A DNA stretch of 64,000 nt, taken from assembly GCA_964640325.1 (NCBI GenBank), contig CAZXID010000007.1, positions 7,221 through 71,220 of the forward strand, in the 5' to 3' direction. This DNA comes from DAOQAU01 sp964640325. GTDB taxonomy: Bacteria; Cyanobacteriota; Vampirovibrionia; Gastranaerophilales; Gastranaerophilaceae. Positions 1 to 9,573 of this stretch are shown here, piece by piece; the stretch's first letter is position 1, and the number at the start of each line of letters is the position of its first letter. Made by a program: the position numbers and the translations under genes. The notes beneath the pieces were generated by a model. That model made no database searches. It worked only from the letters and a program-made list of their open reading frames with translations, and had not been told where the DNA came from.

Positions 1-390
1 GGCGGCACTTGCGGTAAATGGGCGATAGGGTAGTTTAAAACTTGATGAATCGAATATTTGAAAAGTTATTATAGCGTTTTTCTTTGCAAAAAGCCCAAAA
101 ACATCAATCAAAAATTCTTGAAAAAAGCTGTACAGAGTGCCTACGTGCGTAGCACCCCACTTGACAGCCAAAACCAATAAAATTAATAATTTTGCGCTAA
201 AAACCCCTTAAAAAACCATGATTGTAAAGAATTGTGAACACAAATATTTTTAAATGACTTTTCCCTTGACTAACATCATTGAAGTTGTACGATTGTATAA
301 CATGCTTTTGTAAAATAGGGCATGCTTTAGCCGAATATTTTTGAAAATTTTAATAAGTACGTACACCACAAACACAGACGAGGTGAATTA
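1..390. other. Non-coding leader region before rpoB
   Basis: No convincing gene is visible in these 390 bases. The first 30 bases are open in one frame and stop at a TAG at 31-33, so they could be the tail of a gene outside the window, but this is too short to call. The rest is AT-rich. An imperfect hairpin (GTG-CTAC/GTAG-CAC) lies at 137-153, directly before a TTGACA at 161. CATGC occurs twice (301-305 and 320-324). In most bacteria rplJ-rplL precede rpoB; they are not in view. The rpoB ribosome binding site is GAGGTGA at 380-386. Confidence 0.6.
161..189 (+). promoter_or_regulatory. Candidate rpoB promoter
   Basis: TTGACA at 161-166 matches the -35 consensus exactly. A 17-base spacer leads to a weak -10, TAATAA at 184-189. 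It would give a leader of roughly 200 bases before rpoB. A second possible -35 (TTGACT at 266) has no well-spaced -10. Confidence 0.35.
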
Positions 391-3300
391 ATGTCTAAAA
401 CACAATATGCAAAACGAGTAACGCCAATGGGTATTCCCAATACCAGATTGGATGACTTACCCGACCTGATTGAAGTGCAAAAAAAATCTTTTGAATGGTT
501 TTTAAAAGAGGGCTTGAAAGAAGAATTACTTTCTTTTTCGCCTATTAAAGACTATACCGGAAGATTAGAATTGCATTTTTTGCCGAATTATACATTCGAT
601 AACCCAAAGTACACTATAGAAGAAGCCAGAATACACGATACGACTTACGCAAAACAACTTCGTGTTATGGTGAGGCTTGTTAATCGTGACAGCGGCGAAA
701 TTAAAGAACAAGAAGTTTATATAGGCGATATTCCTACAATGACCGATAAAGGAACCTTTATCGTAAACGGTGCCGAGCGCGTAATTGTTTCACAAATTGT
801 TCGCTCTCCAGGGGTTTACTTTAAAAGAGAAATTTCTCCTACGGGTAAGCGCTTATATAATGCAACTTTAATCCCTAACCGTGGGGCATGGCTTAAAATA
901 GAAACGGATTCTAACGATTTGGTTTATGTCAAAATAGACAAAAACAGAAAAATTCTTGCTTCAACATTGTTAAAAGCAATTGGTATAAGTGCTTCTGAAA
1001 TGGAAACAATCTTTACTCACGGGGAATTTTTGAAAAAAACTCTGGAAAAAGATACAACAGAAACTACAGATGATGCACTTGTTGAAGTTTATAAAAAATT
1101 AAGACCCGGAGACCCTGCATCTCCTCAGGGCGGACGTTCAATTCTTGAAGCTCGCTTTTTTGATGAGAAAAAATACGATATTGGCAGAGTCGGTCGTTAC
1201 AAATTGAACAAAAAGCTTAATCTGAACGTACATGAGTCTCAAAGAACGCTTACCGTTCAAGATATTGTAGCTTCAATCGAATATTTGATTAATTTAACCT
1301 ATGATGAAGGAGCGATTGATGACATTGACCATTTAGGTAACAGAAGAATTCGTTCTGTTGGCGAATTGCTTCAAAACCAATTCAGAGTGGGACTTTCAAG
1401 GATTGAAAGAATTGTTAAGGAAAGAATGACTCTTCAGGATTCTGAAACCTTAACTCCTTTGAATTTGTTAAATACAAAACCTTTAGTGGCTTCATTGAAA
1501 GAATTTTTCGGAAGTTCACAGTTGTCACAGTTTATGGATCAGACAAATCCTTTGGCAGAATTAACTCACAAAAGAAGGGTTTCAGCTTTAGGGCCCGGCG
1601 GTTTGATGAGGGAAAGAGCGGGCTTTGCGGTTCGTGATATTCACCCATCACATTACGGAAGAATTTGTCCGGTAGAAACACCCGAAGGACCAAATGCGGG
1701 TTTGATAGGTTCTCTTGCAACTCACGCTAAAGTTAATGACTACGGATTTGTTGAATCTCCGTTCTTTGTTGTTAAAGACGGGGTTGTAACCGATGAGGTT
1801 AACTATTTGTCGGCTGACGAAGAAGAAAACTACCGTATTGCGCCGTCAGATTTGCAATTAAATAAAGATAAGAGTATTAAACACGAATATGTACCCGTTC
1901 GTTACCGTTCGGAATTTACGATGGGTGAATCAAAAAGAGTTGACTATATGGGGGTTTCTCCTATTCAGATTATATCTGTTGCGACTTCTTTAATACCTTT
2001 TATTGAGCACGACGATGCTAACCGTGCGCTTATGGGCTCAAACATGCAACGCCAGGCCGTTCCTCTTTTGATAACACAACGTCCCGTTGTGGGAACAGGG
2101 CTTGAGGCAAGAGCGGCAAAAGACTCAGGTATGGTAGCTGTCGCCACTGTTGATGGTGTTGTAGAAAGAGTCGTAGGCGAAGAAATAACAATTAAAGACA
2201 AAGCCGGTAAATCCTACGTTCACCAGCTTATGAAATATTTAAGAAGCAACCAGGACACTTGTATTAACCAAAGACCTATCGTAAGAGAAGGGGATAAGGT
2301 TAATGCGGGCGATGTTATAGCAGACGGTGCTTCAACATGCGGCGGAGAGCTTTCTCTTGGAAAAAACATTCTTGTGGCTTATATGCCTTGGGAAGGGTTT
2401 AACTTTGAGGATGCGATTTTGCTTTCCGAAAGATGTGTTCATGATGATATATTCACCTCTGTTCACATAGAAAAATTAGAAATAGATGCAAGACAAACAA
2501 AACTCGGGCCCGAAGAAATTACAAGAGAAATTCCAAACGTTTCTGAAGAATCTTTAAGGCACTTAGACGAAAGAGGAATTGTAAGAATCGGGGCAAGAGT
2601 TTATGCCGATGACATTCTTGTAGGAAAAGTTACACCAAAGGGTGAATCTGAACATCCGCCGGAAGAAAAATTATTAAGAGCAATTTTTGCCGAAAAAGCA
2701 AGGGATGTAAAAGATAATTCGCTTCGTGTTCCTCATGGAGAAGGCGGAAGAGTTGTTGATGTTAAAGTTTTCGACAGAGAAAAAGGCGACGAGCTTCCAC
2801 CGGGGGCAAATACAGTTATAAGAGTTTATATCGCGCAAAAACGTAAAGTTTCTGTCGGGGATAAACTTTCAGGACGTCATGGAAACAAAGGGATTGTTTC
2901 AAGGATTCTTCCTAAGAATGATATGCCTTTCTTGCCTGACGGAACTCCTGTTGATATAGTCTTGAATCCTTTGGGTGTTCCTTCACGTATGAATGTTGGC
3001 CAAACTTACGAATGTTTGCTTGGATTGGCGTCTTATTTGACCGGAAACATATATGAAGCTCCTCCTTTTGACGAAATGTATGGCGATAATCAATCTGAAA
3101 TCGCAACAAGAGAAGAACTTGTTAAAGGTATTAAAAACTCAGGCTGTGATTGGGTCAGAGATGACGGGAAAGTTCTTTTGTATGACGGAAGAACAGGAGA
3201 ACCTTTTGACCAGCCGGTCGCAGTGGGACTTTCTTATATTTTAAAACTCGTCCACCTTGTTGATGATAAAATTCACGCAAGAAGCACGGGCCCATATTCA

Positions 3301-3708
3301 CTTGTAACACAGCAGCCATTGGGCGGTAAGGCTCAATTTGGCGGACAAAGGTTCGGTGAGATGGAAGTTTGGGCACTTGAAGCCTATGGCGCTGCATATA
3401 CTCTGCAAGAAATGTTAACTATTAAATCAGACGATGTTAACGGAAGAAACAGAGCTTATGAAGCAATTGTCAAAGGTGACAATATTCCAAGACCTGGAAT
3501 CCCCGAATCTTTCAAGGTTCTTGTCAGAGAACTTCAAAGTATCGGTTTAGATATAACAGTTGCCAAAAAAGACGGCATAGAAGTTGATTTAATGAGCGAT
3601 ATGGATGATTTGAGAAAATCAGCTCCAAAAAGAACTCTATCCGATATAGATTCAGAGTTGTTAAATATAAACTTCTTTGAAACACCGGCAACATTTGGAG
3701 AATTATAA
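391..3708 (+). CDS. rpoB: RNA polymerase beta subunit
   Basis: Beta subunit (1105 residues) of the core RNA polymerase. With RpoC1 and RpoC2 it forms the catalytic cleft. The rifampicin pocket is easy to see at residues 375-403 (SSQLSQFMDQ followed by THKRRVSALGPGG). D383, H393 and S398 match E. coli D516, H526 and S531, so the enzyme looks rifampicin-sensitive. It is followed by the near-invariant HPSHYGRICPVETPEGPN stretch and, further on, the GDKLSGRHGNKG motif by the active site. The length is that of the short cyanobacterial form, without the large E. coli insertions. The ATG has GAGGTGA just upstream. First gene of rpoB-rpoC1-rpoC2. Confidence 0.98.
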   Translation: MSKTQYAKRVTPMGIPNTRLDDLPDLIEVQKKSFEWFLKEGLKEELLSFSPIKDYTGRLELHFLPNYTFDNPKYTIEEARIHDTTYAKQLRVMVRLVNRDSGEIKEQEVYIGDIPTMTDKGTFIVNGAERVIVSQIVRSPGVYFKREISPTGKRLYNATLIPNRGAWLKIETDSNDLVYVKIDKNRKILASTLLKAIGISASEMETIFTHGEFLKKTLEKDTTETTDDALVEVYKKLRPGDPASPQGGRSILEARFFDEKKYDIGRVGRYKLNKKLNLNVHESQRTLTVQDIVASIEYLINLTYDEGAIDDIDHLGNRRIRSVGELLQNQFRVGLSRIERIVKERMTLQDSETLTPLNLLNTKPLVASLKEFFGSSQLSQFMDQTNPLAELTHKRRVSALGPGGLMRERAGFAVRDIHPSHYGRICPVETPEGPNAGLIGSLATHAKVNDYGFVESPFFVVKDGVVTDEVNYLSADEEENYRIAPSDLQLNKDKSIKHEYVPVRYRSEFTMGESKRVDYMGVSPIQIISVATSLIPFIEHDDANRALMGSNMQRQAVPLLITQRPVVGTGLEARAAKDSGMVAVATVDGVVERVVGEEITIKDKAGKSYVHQLMKYLRSNQDTCINQRPIVREGDKVNAGDVIADGASTCGGELSLGKNILVAYMPWEGFNFEDAILLSERCVHDDIFTSVHIEKLEIDARQTKLGPEEITREIPNVSEESLRHLDERGIVRIGARVYADDILVGKVTPKGESEHPPEEKLLRAIFAEKARDVKDNSLRVPHGEGGRVVDVKVFDREKGDELPPGANTVIRVYIAQKRKVSVGDKLSGRHGNKGIVSRILPKNDMPFLPDGTPVDIVLNPLGVPSRMNVGQTYECLLGLASYLTGNIYEAPPFDEMYGDNQSEIATREELVKGIKNSGCDWVRDDGKVLLYDGRTGEPFDQPVAVGLSYILKLVHLVDDKIHARSTGPYSLVTQQPLGGKAQFGGQRFGEMEVWALEAYGAAYTLQEMLTIKSDDVNGRNRAYEAIVKGDNIPRPGIPESFKVLVRELQSIGLDITVAKKDGIEVDLMSDMDDLRKSAPKRTLSDIDSELLNINFFETPATFGEL

Positions 3709-3710
3709 GA

Positions 3711-3773
3711 GTGAACAGTAAACGGTGAGCAGTGAGCTGAAATACAGTTCACCGTTCACAGCTCACAGCTCAC
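3711..3773. repeat. Heptad-repeat hairpin between rpoB and rpoC1
   Basis: Four degenerate heptamers (GTGAACA, GTAAACG, GTGAGCA, GTGAGCT) run from 3711, two bases after the rpoB stop codon. They are followed from 3745 by the same family in reverse orientation (TTCACCG, TTCACAG, CTCACAG). The two arms can fold into an imperfect stem of about 25 pairs in the mRNA. Related heptads occur at 5546, 43427, 45055 and 56236. Confidence 0.7.
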
Positions 3774-3832
3774 TAAAACAAAAGATAAAAGTAGATTGGG
3801 CTTTCAGCCCAATAAGCATAAGGAGAACGACA

Positions 3833-5545
3833 TTGTCAACCAGTATAGATTATTTTGATTACATACGAATCAGCATAGCTTCACCCGAAAGGGTTATGAA
3901 GTGGTCTTTTGGCGAGGTAACAAAACCTGAAACGATTAACTATCGTACACTTAAACCAGAGCGCGAAGGTTTATTTTGCGAAAGAATTTTCGGACCCTCA
4001 AAAGATTGGGAATGCTATTGCGGTAAATATAAAAGAGTAAGACACAAAGGCATCATTTGCGAACGTTGCGGTGTTGAGGTCACAGATTCTAAAGTCAGAA
4101 GACACAGAATGGGGCACATTAAACTTGCAGCGCCCGTAAGCCATATTTGGTTCTTAAAAGGGATTCCAAGTTATTTGGGATTGCTTTTGGATATGTCTTT
4201 AAAAGACTTAGAACAGGTTATTTATTTTAATAATTACGTTGTAATTGAGCCCGGCGAAAGCCAATTCAAAAAATATCAGCTTTTAAGCGAAGAAGAATAC
4301 GAAGATTATTTGATGGAAAATGAAGAAACCGAACTAAAAGTAGGAATCGGTGCAGAAGCTGTCAAAGACCTTTTGTCTGAGCTTGATATTAAAACCATGG
4401 CTGAGGAAATGAGAACAGAGCTTGAAGGTCAGATTTCTTCGGCACAAAGAAAAGCAAAATTAATCAAGAAATTAAGACTTTTAGACTCTTTGATTTCTTC
4501 AGAAACAGATCCGACTTGGATGGTAATGGATGTGTTGCCTGTAACTCCTCCTGATTTAAGACCCATGGTTCAGTTAGACGGCGGAAGATTTGCAACATCA
4601 GACTTAAACGACTTATACAGACGTGTAATAAATAGAAACAATCGTCTTTCAAGACTTTTGGAAATGGGCGCACCTGAGATTATCGTAAGAAACGAAAAAA
4701 GAATGCTTCAAGAAGCAGTTGATGCTTTAATTGACAATGGAAGACGCGGAAGAACAGTTGTAGGTCCTAATAACAGACCTTTAAAATCACTTTCAAATAT
4801 AATAGAAGGTAAACAGGGCCGTTTTAGACAAAACCTTTTAGGAAAAAGGGTTGACTACTCAGGTCGTTCCGTTATTGTTGTAGGGCCTCAGTTGAGCTTA
4901 AACCAATGCGGATTGCCAAAAGAAATGGCTATCGAACTGTTTAAACCTTTTGTGGTAAATAAATTAATTGAGCGGGGATACGTTCAAAACATTAAATCCG
5001 CCAAAAAGAAAATAGAACGTTCTGAAAGTATTGTTTGGGATATTTTAGAAGAGGTAATTGACGGACACCCTGTAATGTTAAACCGTGCGCCTACACTTCA
5101 CAGACTAGGTATTCAGGCATTTGAACCTGTTTTGGTTGAAGGAAGAGCGATTCAGCTTCATCCGCTTGTTTGTACGGCATTCAACGCTGACTTTGACGGT
5201 GACCAAATGGCTGTCCACGTTCCGCTTTCAATTGAAGCGCAGACCGAGGCAAGGATGCTTATGCTTGCTACAAATAATATTCTGGCACCGGCTACAGGTA
5301 AACCGATAATCACACCTTCTCAGGATATGGTTTTGGGCATGTATTATCTGACAATTTTAAAAGATGAAGATGCTCCGATTAAAGGTCATTTTTACAACTT
5401 CCAGGATGCAATTTCTGCTTTAGAGGTAGGAATTATTAAGCTCCATGACAAAATTATCGTCAGAGAAGAACATGGCGCAAGGGTGGAAACGACCGTAGGA
5501 CGAATTATATTCAACGAAGCCGTAAGAAAAGCGGTTTTGGGGTAG
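3833..5545 (+). CDS. rpoC1: RNA polymerase gamma subunit (N-terminal part of beta')
   Basis: Corresponds to the N-terminal half of beta', encoded separately as in Cyanobacteria and plastids (570 residues). The zinc ribbon is C61, C63, C76, C79. The catalytic magnesium loop NADFDGD is at residues 451-457 with D453, D455 and D457. Start: the frame is open further upstream through the heptad repeat, but a TTG at 3833 has AAGGAG at 3820-3825, seven bases before it, and begins the conserved sequence STSIDYFDYIRI; I therefore use TTG. The stop lies inside the next repeat block. Co-transcription with rpoB and rpoC2 is likely. Confidence 0.96.
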   Translation: MSTSIDYFDYIRISIASPERVMKWSFGEVTKPETINYRTLKPEREGLFCERIFGPSKDWECYCGKYKRVRHKGIICERCGVEVTDSKVRRHRMGHIKLAAPVSHIWFLKGIPSYLGLLLDMSLKDLEQVIYFNNYVVIEPGESQFKKYQLLSEEEYEDYLMENEETELKVGIGAEAVKDLLSELDIKTMAEEMRTELEGQISSAQRKAKLIKKLRLLDSLISSETDPTWMVMDVLPVTPPDLRPMVQLDGGRFATSDLNDLYRRVINRNNRLSRLLEMGAPEIIVRNEKRMLQEAVDALIDNGRRGRTVVGPNNRPLKSLSNIIEGKQGRFRQNLLGKRVDYSGRSVIVVGPQLSLNQCGLPKEMAIELFKPFVVNKLIERGYVQNIKSAKKKIERSESIVWDILEEVIDGHPVMLNRAPTLHRLGIQAFEPVLVEGRAIQLHPLVCTAFNADFDGDQMAVHVPLSIEAQTEARMLMLATNNILAPATGKPIITPSQDMVLGMYYLTILKDEDAPIKGHFYNFQDAISALEVGIIKLHDKIIVREEHGARVETTVGRIIFNEAVRKAVLG

Positions 5546-5597
5546 TAATAGTAAATAGTAAATAGTAAATAGAATATTTTTCATTTACTGCTTACTT
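5546..5597. repeat. Heptad repeat (AGTAAAT) between rpoC1 and rpoC2
   Basis: Three near-perfect AGTAAAT heptamers follow the rpoC1 stop codon directly, and the TAG stop is itself part of the pattern. A reversed segment (ATTTACTGCTTACT) at 5583-5596 can pair with them. This is the second intergenic gap of the polymerase operon with such a hairpin. Confidence 0.7.
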
Positions 5598-5638
5598 GAA
5601 ACATAAAAGAACAAACACAAACAAGGAGTGTGCAATAA

Positions 5639-8600
5639 ATGGAAACAAAATATAAAAACGCAAAAAAATCTCTTGAGTATATCAATAAAATTATTGATAA
5701 AAAATCTTTAAATAATCTTTTGTCTCAGATATACCTTGAGTTTGGTGGAGCAAAAACAGCTACTCTTGCAAACAGCCTTAAAAATTTAGGGTTCAGATAT
5801 GCAACAAAAGCCGGCACGACAATTTCTATTTCAGATTTACAAGTTCCCGAAACAAAAAAAGATTTGTTGAAAGAAGCTGAAAAGGAAATCGAAAAATCAA
5901 CGCACAGATATTTAAAAGGTGAAATCACCGAGGTTGAAAGATATACAAAAGTTATTGATACTTGGTCTGAAACCACTTCAAAATTAACAGAAAGCGTTGT
6001 GGAAAATTTTGACAGATTAAATCCTGTTTATATGATGGCGTTTTCCGGTGCAAGAGGTAATGTTTCTCAGGTTTCTCAGCTTGTCGGAATGCGCGGACTG
6101 ATGGCAGATGCGCAAGGACAAATTATCGACTTGCCTATCAAATCAAATTTTAAAGAAGGTTTATCTGTAACAGAATACATTATTTCGTCCTACGGTGCAA
6201 GAAAAGGGCTTGTAGACACAGCGCTTAAAACAGCCGACTCCGGATATTTAACAAGACGTTTGGTTGACGTTGCACAGGATGTAATCATAAGAGATGTTGA
6301 CTGTCATACAGATAAATTTATTGTTATGTCTTCTATTTCAAACGGTGAAAAAATTGTTGCACCTCTTGCCGACAGGCTTTTGGGAAGAACAATTGCTCAG
6401 GATATAGTAGATGAAAAAGAAAAAGTTATTCTTCCGGCGGGAACAACTTTAAACAGAGAAGATGTAAAAAAAGTTGCTTTATTAAATCTTAAAGAAGTAA
6501 AAGTTCGTTCAGGTTTGACTTGCGGTCTTGAATACGGAATTTGTCAAAAATGTTACGGATGGGCAATGACCACTCAAAAAATGGTTGATGTGGGTGAAGC
6601 AATCGGTATTATCGCCGCTCAATCAATCGGAGAACCCGGAACACAGCTTACCATGAGAACATTCCACACAGGCGGTGTATTCAAAGGTGCCGGTGCGAAC
6701 AGAGAAATTATAGCAAAAGATGCAGGTGAGATTGTTTCTAAGGTTAAAACAAGAGAGTTAAGAACAAGACACGGTGATGTTGTTCAAGTTGCGACTTATG
6801 AGACAGATATTGAAGTTAAAACTTCAAAAGGGGCTACAAAATATCATATCCCCGCAGGTTCAGTAGTTTTTGTTACTAACGGTATGCCGGTTAAAAAAGG
6901 CGATAAACTCGCTGAATTTGAACCAGGCTCACAAGGCGACGGAAGCCGTTTGACGGAAAAAGCTACAAAAGATATTACATCTGATCTTTCAGGCGAAGTT
7001 TTATTCGAAGATTTTGTCGCTGACGAGAAAAAGGACAGACAAGGCAACGTTTCAAGAACAGCAAACAAAAACGGTATAGTTTGGGTATTAGGCGGGGATG
7101 TTTATAACCTTCCGGGCGGCTCAAAAGTTCTTGTTAAAGACGAACAAAAGATTTCTAAAGGTGAAAAGCTTGCCGAAACACTTACCATATCAGAACATGG
7201 CGGTGAAGTAAGAGTAGGTGAAGACCTTGTTATAGAAGAAGTTCAATTTGAAGGAAAGAAAATAAAGAAAATAGTTCAAGGTAAAGAGCTTACAATTGTA
7301 ATTGCATCTTTAATCCCTTCAAATGCTACTTTTGAACAAACAAAAAAAGAACAAATATGGACAGTTAAAGATTCAGGCGAAAAATATATAGTTAAATCTC
7401 CTGTTGACACAACTGTTGAAAACGGCATGATTATAGCAGAGCTTATTGATGATGAGTGTTCGGTTAAATCCAGCGGTGAAATAAGATACGTTGATGTTGT
7501 TGTTGATGATAATCAAATAATTACTACCCCTGGGGATGTCGTATTTATTCCTGAAGAAATTCATCAAATAAACAAAGACGCTAATCTTAAAATGGTTGAA
7601 TCCGGTACTTTTGTAACAGCAGGGACCGAAATAATTAAAGATATTTATTGTCATCTTGACGGGTTTGTTGAGTTGAAAGAGTATAATGATGTAATTCATG
7701 AAATAACCGTAAGGCCCGGTGAAATACATACGCTTTCAAGTGTCAGTGAATTAAAAGTTGAAGAAGGTGAAATTGTTAAAAAAGGTACTCTTATAGCAGA
7801 AGGAATAAAAGCAAAGGCCACCTCAATCGTAACAATTTTAGAATCTGACATTGACGATTTAGACATTGATGATTTGGACGAAGAACTTGATGCAAGCTTA
7901 CATTTGGATGAAGAAAACATAGCAAATCAGCCGGTTCAAATTCTTGTAAGACCTGTTCAGGTTATGAGCGTTAAGCAAAAAGACGTTTCAATAAAGTTCA
8001 ATACAACAGAAGAGTTGATTGATATAGTTCCGGTGACACAGCTTCAGTATAAAGACGGAGCAAGAGTCAGAAGTCTTGACGGAGCCACACTTACCAGAAC
8101 AAGCTTGGTTCTTCAAATGCAGGGCTACCTTTCTCATTTAAAAGGGATGGTTGAGCTTGACAGTAAAAATAATTTAAAAGTCGTTGTATTAGAAAACCTT
8201 ATAGTAAGAAGAGAAGTCGAAGGAAGTTCAAAATTATCTTCTTCTATGCAAACAGAACTTCTTGTAAAACACGGCCAGACAATTGCGGCAAAAACTCCGG
8301 TTGCAAAAACTCAGGTTTTGGCTATTAATGACGGTGTTGCTTCAATTAAGAAAAATAAAGAAGAAGCAAGAAGACTTCTTTTGGTTTGTGATAATTACGA
8401 AGTAAAAATTCCGATTAAGACAAAACCTTGTGTTAAAGAAGGCGATTTTATAAGATTAGATTCAATACTTTCTGAAAGCGGAGAAAAATCTAATGTTTCA
8501 GGAAAAGTAGTAAAAGCCGCTAAGGGTGAAATTGTTGTAAGAACAGGACGTCCTTATTTAATCTCCCCCGGAACAATGTTGCAGGTGGGTTCTGGCGCAT

Positions 8601-9487
8601 TGGTGCTCAGAGGCGACATGCTTGCGACACTCGTTTTTGAAAGACAAAAAACAGGTGACATCGTACAAGGTCTTCCAAGAGTTGAAGAACTTCTTGAGGG
8701 AAGAAAGCCCAAAGAATGCTCTATTTTAGCCGAAGACGACGGAGTTGCAGAAATATCTATAGAAGATGATACACCGACTTTATATTTGGTAAATGAAAAC
8801 GGCAGAGTTGAAATCAAACACACAATAGATTCAAATATTATCGTTGCCGACAAACAAAAAATCAAAAAAGGTCAACCATTAACAAGCGGTCCTTTGAACC
8901 CTCATGATGTTATGAGATTAAACGGTCCTGAAGTTACACAACAGTATTTGGTTGATGAAGTTCAGCGTGTATATCGTTCTCAGGGTGTTGAAATCGCAGA
9001 CAAACACGTTGAGATTATCGTAAGGCAGATGACTAAAAAAGTTAAAGTTATTGAGCCCGGTGATACAAAACTTCTTGCAGGCGAATTAATTGAGATTCAA
9101 ACATTTGAAAATGCCAATAGAGAAGTAAAAGAAACAGGCGGAGCTGAAGCGGTTTGCGAATATATGCTCTTGGGTATTACAAAAGCAAGTTTGAATACAG
9201 AAAGCTGGATTTCAGCAGCATCATTCCAGGAAACAACAAGAATACTTACAGAAGCTGCTGTTGAAGGAAAACAAGACTTACTCAGAGGCTTGAAAGAAAA
9301 CGTTATCATAGGACGTTTGATCCCTGCCGGAACAGGTTATCACCATCTTACTCATGCCAGCGAAGAAAAAGACAAAGAGGCTCAAAGAAGAGCAGCTGCA
9401 AGGAATCAGGCAAGAAAACCTTCCGCGATTTTAGAAGAAATCGAAGGAATGTTCGGTACTCCTGAATTTGCACTTGACGAAGAATAA
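5639..9487 (+). CDS. rpoC2: RNA polymerase beta' subunit, C-terminal part
   Basis: C-terminal portion of beta' (1282 residues), carrying bridge-helix and trigger-loop elements. Early residues include NPVYMMAFSGARGNVSQVSQ and the second zinc site (CGLEYGICQKC). The first trigger-loop half LTMRTFHTGG is near residue 337. The second half, with DIVQGLPRVEELLEGR, is near residue 1006. The roughly 660 residues in between, rich in short beta motifs, correspond to the SI3 insertion of cyanobacterial polymerases. An acidic stretch (DIDDLDIDDLDEELD) lies inside it. AAGGAG at 5623-5628 precedes the ATG. Confidence 0.97.
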   Translation: METKYKNAKKSLEYINKIIDKKSLNNLLSQIYLEFGGAKTATLANSLKNLGFRYATKAGTTISISDLQVPETKKDLLKEAEKEIEKSTHRYLKGEITEVERYTKVIDTWSETTSKLTESVVENFDRLNPVYMMAFSGARGNVSQVSQLVGMRGLMADAQGQIIDLPIKSNFKEGLSVTEYIISSYGARKGLVDTALKTADSGYLTRRLVDVAQDVIIRDVDCHTDKFIVMSSISNGEKIVAPLADRLLGRTIAQDIVDEKEKVILPAGTTLNREDVKKVALLNLKEVKVRSGLTCGLEYGICQKCYGWAMTTQKMVDVGEAIGIIAAQSIGEPGTQLTMRTFHTGGVFKGAGANREIIAKDAGEIVSKVKTRELRTRHGDVVQVATYETDIEVKTSKGATKYHIPAGSVVFVTNGMPVKKGDKLAEFEPGSQGDGSRLTEKATKDITSDLSGEVLFEDFVADEKKDRQGNVSRTANKNGIVWVLGGDVYNLPGGSKVLVKDEQKISKGEKLAETLTISEHGGEVRVGEDLVIEEVQFEGKKIKKIVQGKELTIVIASLIPSNATFEQTKKEQIWTVKDSGEKYIVKSPVDTTVENGMIIAELIDDECSVKSSGEIRYVDVVVDDNQIITTPGDVVFIPEEIHQINKDANLKMVESGTFVTAGTEIIKDIYCHLDGFVELKEYNDVIHEITVRPGEIHTLSSVSELKVEEGEIVKKGTLIAEGIKAKATSIVTILESDIDDLDIDDLDEELDASLHLDEENIANQPVQILVRPVQVMSVKQKDVSIKFNTTEELIDIVPVTQLQYKDGARVRSLDGATLTRTSLVLQMQGYLSHLKGMVELDSKNNLKVVVLENLIVRREVEGSSKLSSSMQTELLVKHGQTIAAKTPVAKTQVLAINDGVASIKKNKEEARRLLLVCDNYEVKIPIKTKPCVKEGDFIRLDSILSESGEKSNVSGKVVKAAKGEIVVRTGRPYLISPGTMLQVGSGALVLRGDMLATLVFERQKTGDIVQGLPRVEELLEGRKPKECSILAEDDGVAEISIEDDTPTLYLVNENGRVEIKHTIDSNIIVADKQKIKKGQPLTSGPLNPHDVMRLNGPEVTQQYLVDEVQRVYRSQGVEIADKHVEIIVRQMTKKVKVIEPGDTKLLAGELIEIQTFENANREVKETGGAEAVCEYMLLGITKASLNTESWISAASFQETTRILTEAAVEGKQDLLRGLKENVIIGRLIPAGTGYHHLTHASEEKDKEAQRRAAARNQARKPSAILEEIEGMFGTPEFALDEE

Positions 9488-9500
9488 ATAAATTAATAAA

Positions 9501-9543
9501 TCAAAAGGGCTGGGGTTTTTGTAAAAAACCCCAGCCCTTTTGA
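9501..9543 (+). terminator. Terminator of the rpoBC1C2 operon
   Basis: Perfect 20-bp stem (9501-9520 with 9524-9543) and a 3-base loop. The stem is GC-rich in its middle with A/T tracts at the base. It lies 13 bases after the rpoC2 stop. Its distal arm overlaps the -35 of the next promoter. Confidence 0.9.
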
Positions 9544-9567
9544 TACTTGAATTATTTATTATATAAT
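9540..9567 (+). promoter_or_regulatory. miaB promoter, leaderless type
   Basis: TTGATA (9540-9545), 16-base spacer, TATAAT (9562-9567). The ATG of miaB begins only six bases after the -10, so transcription should start at or next to the start codon. No Shine-Dalgarno sequence is present. Confidence 0.65.
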
Positions 9568-9573
9568 TAAGAA

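Noticed and set aside
3725..3832. N-terminal extension of RpoC1 through the repeat
   Set aside because: It would translate a variable heptad repeat; the TTG at 3833 has an ideal ribosome binding site and begins the conserved part.
7373..7729. Minus-strand frame of 118 codons inside rpoC2
   Set aside because: Shadow of a conserved gene; no domain and no start signal.
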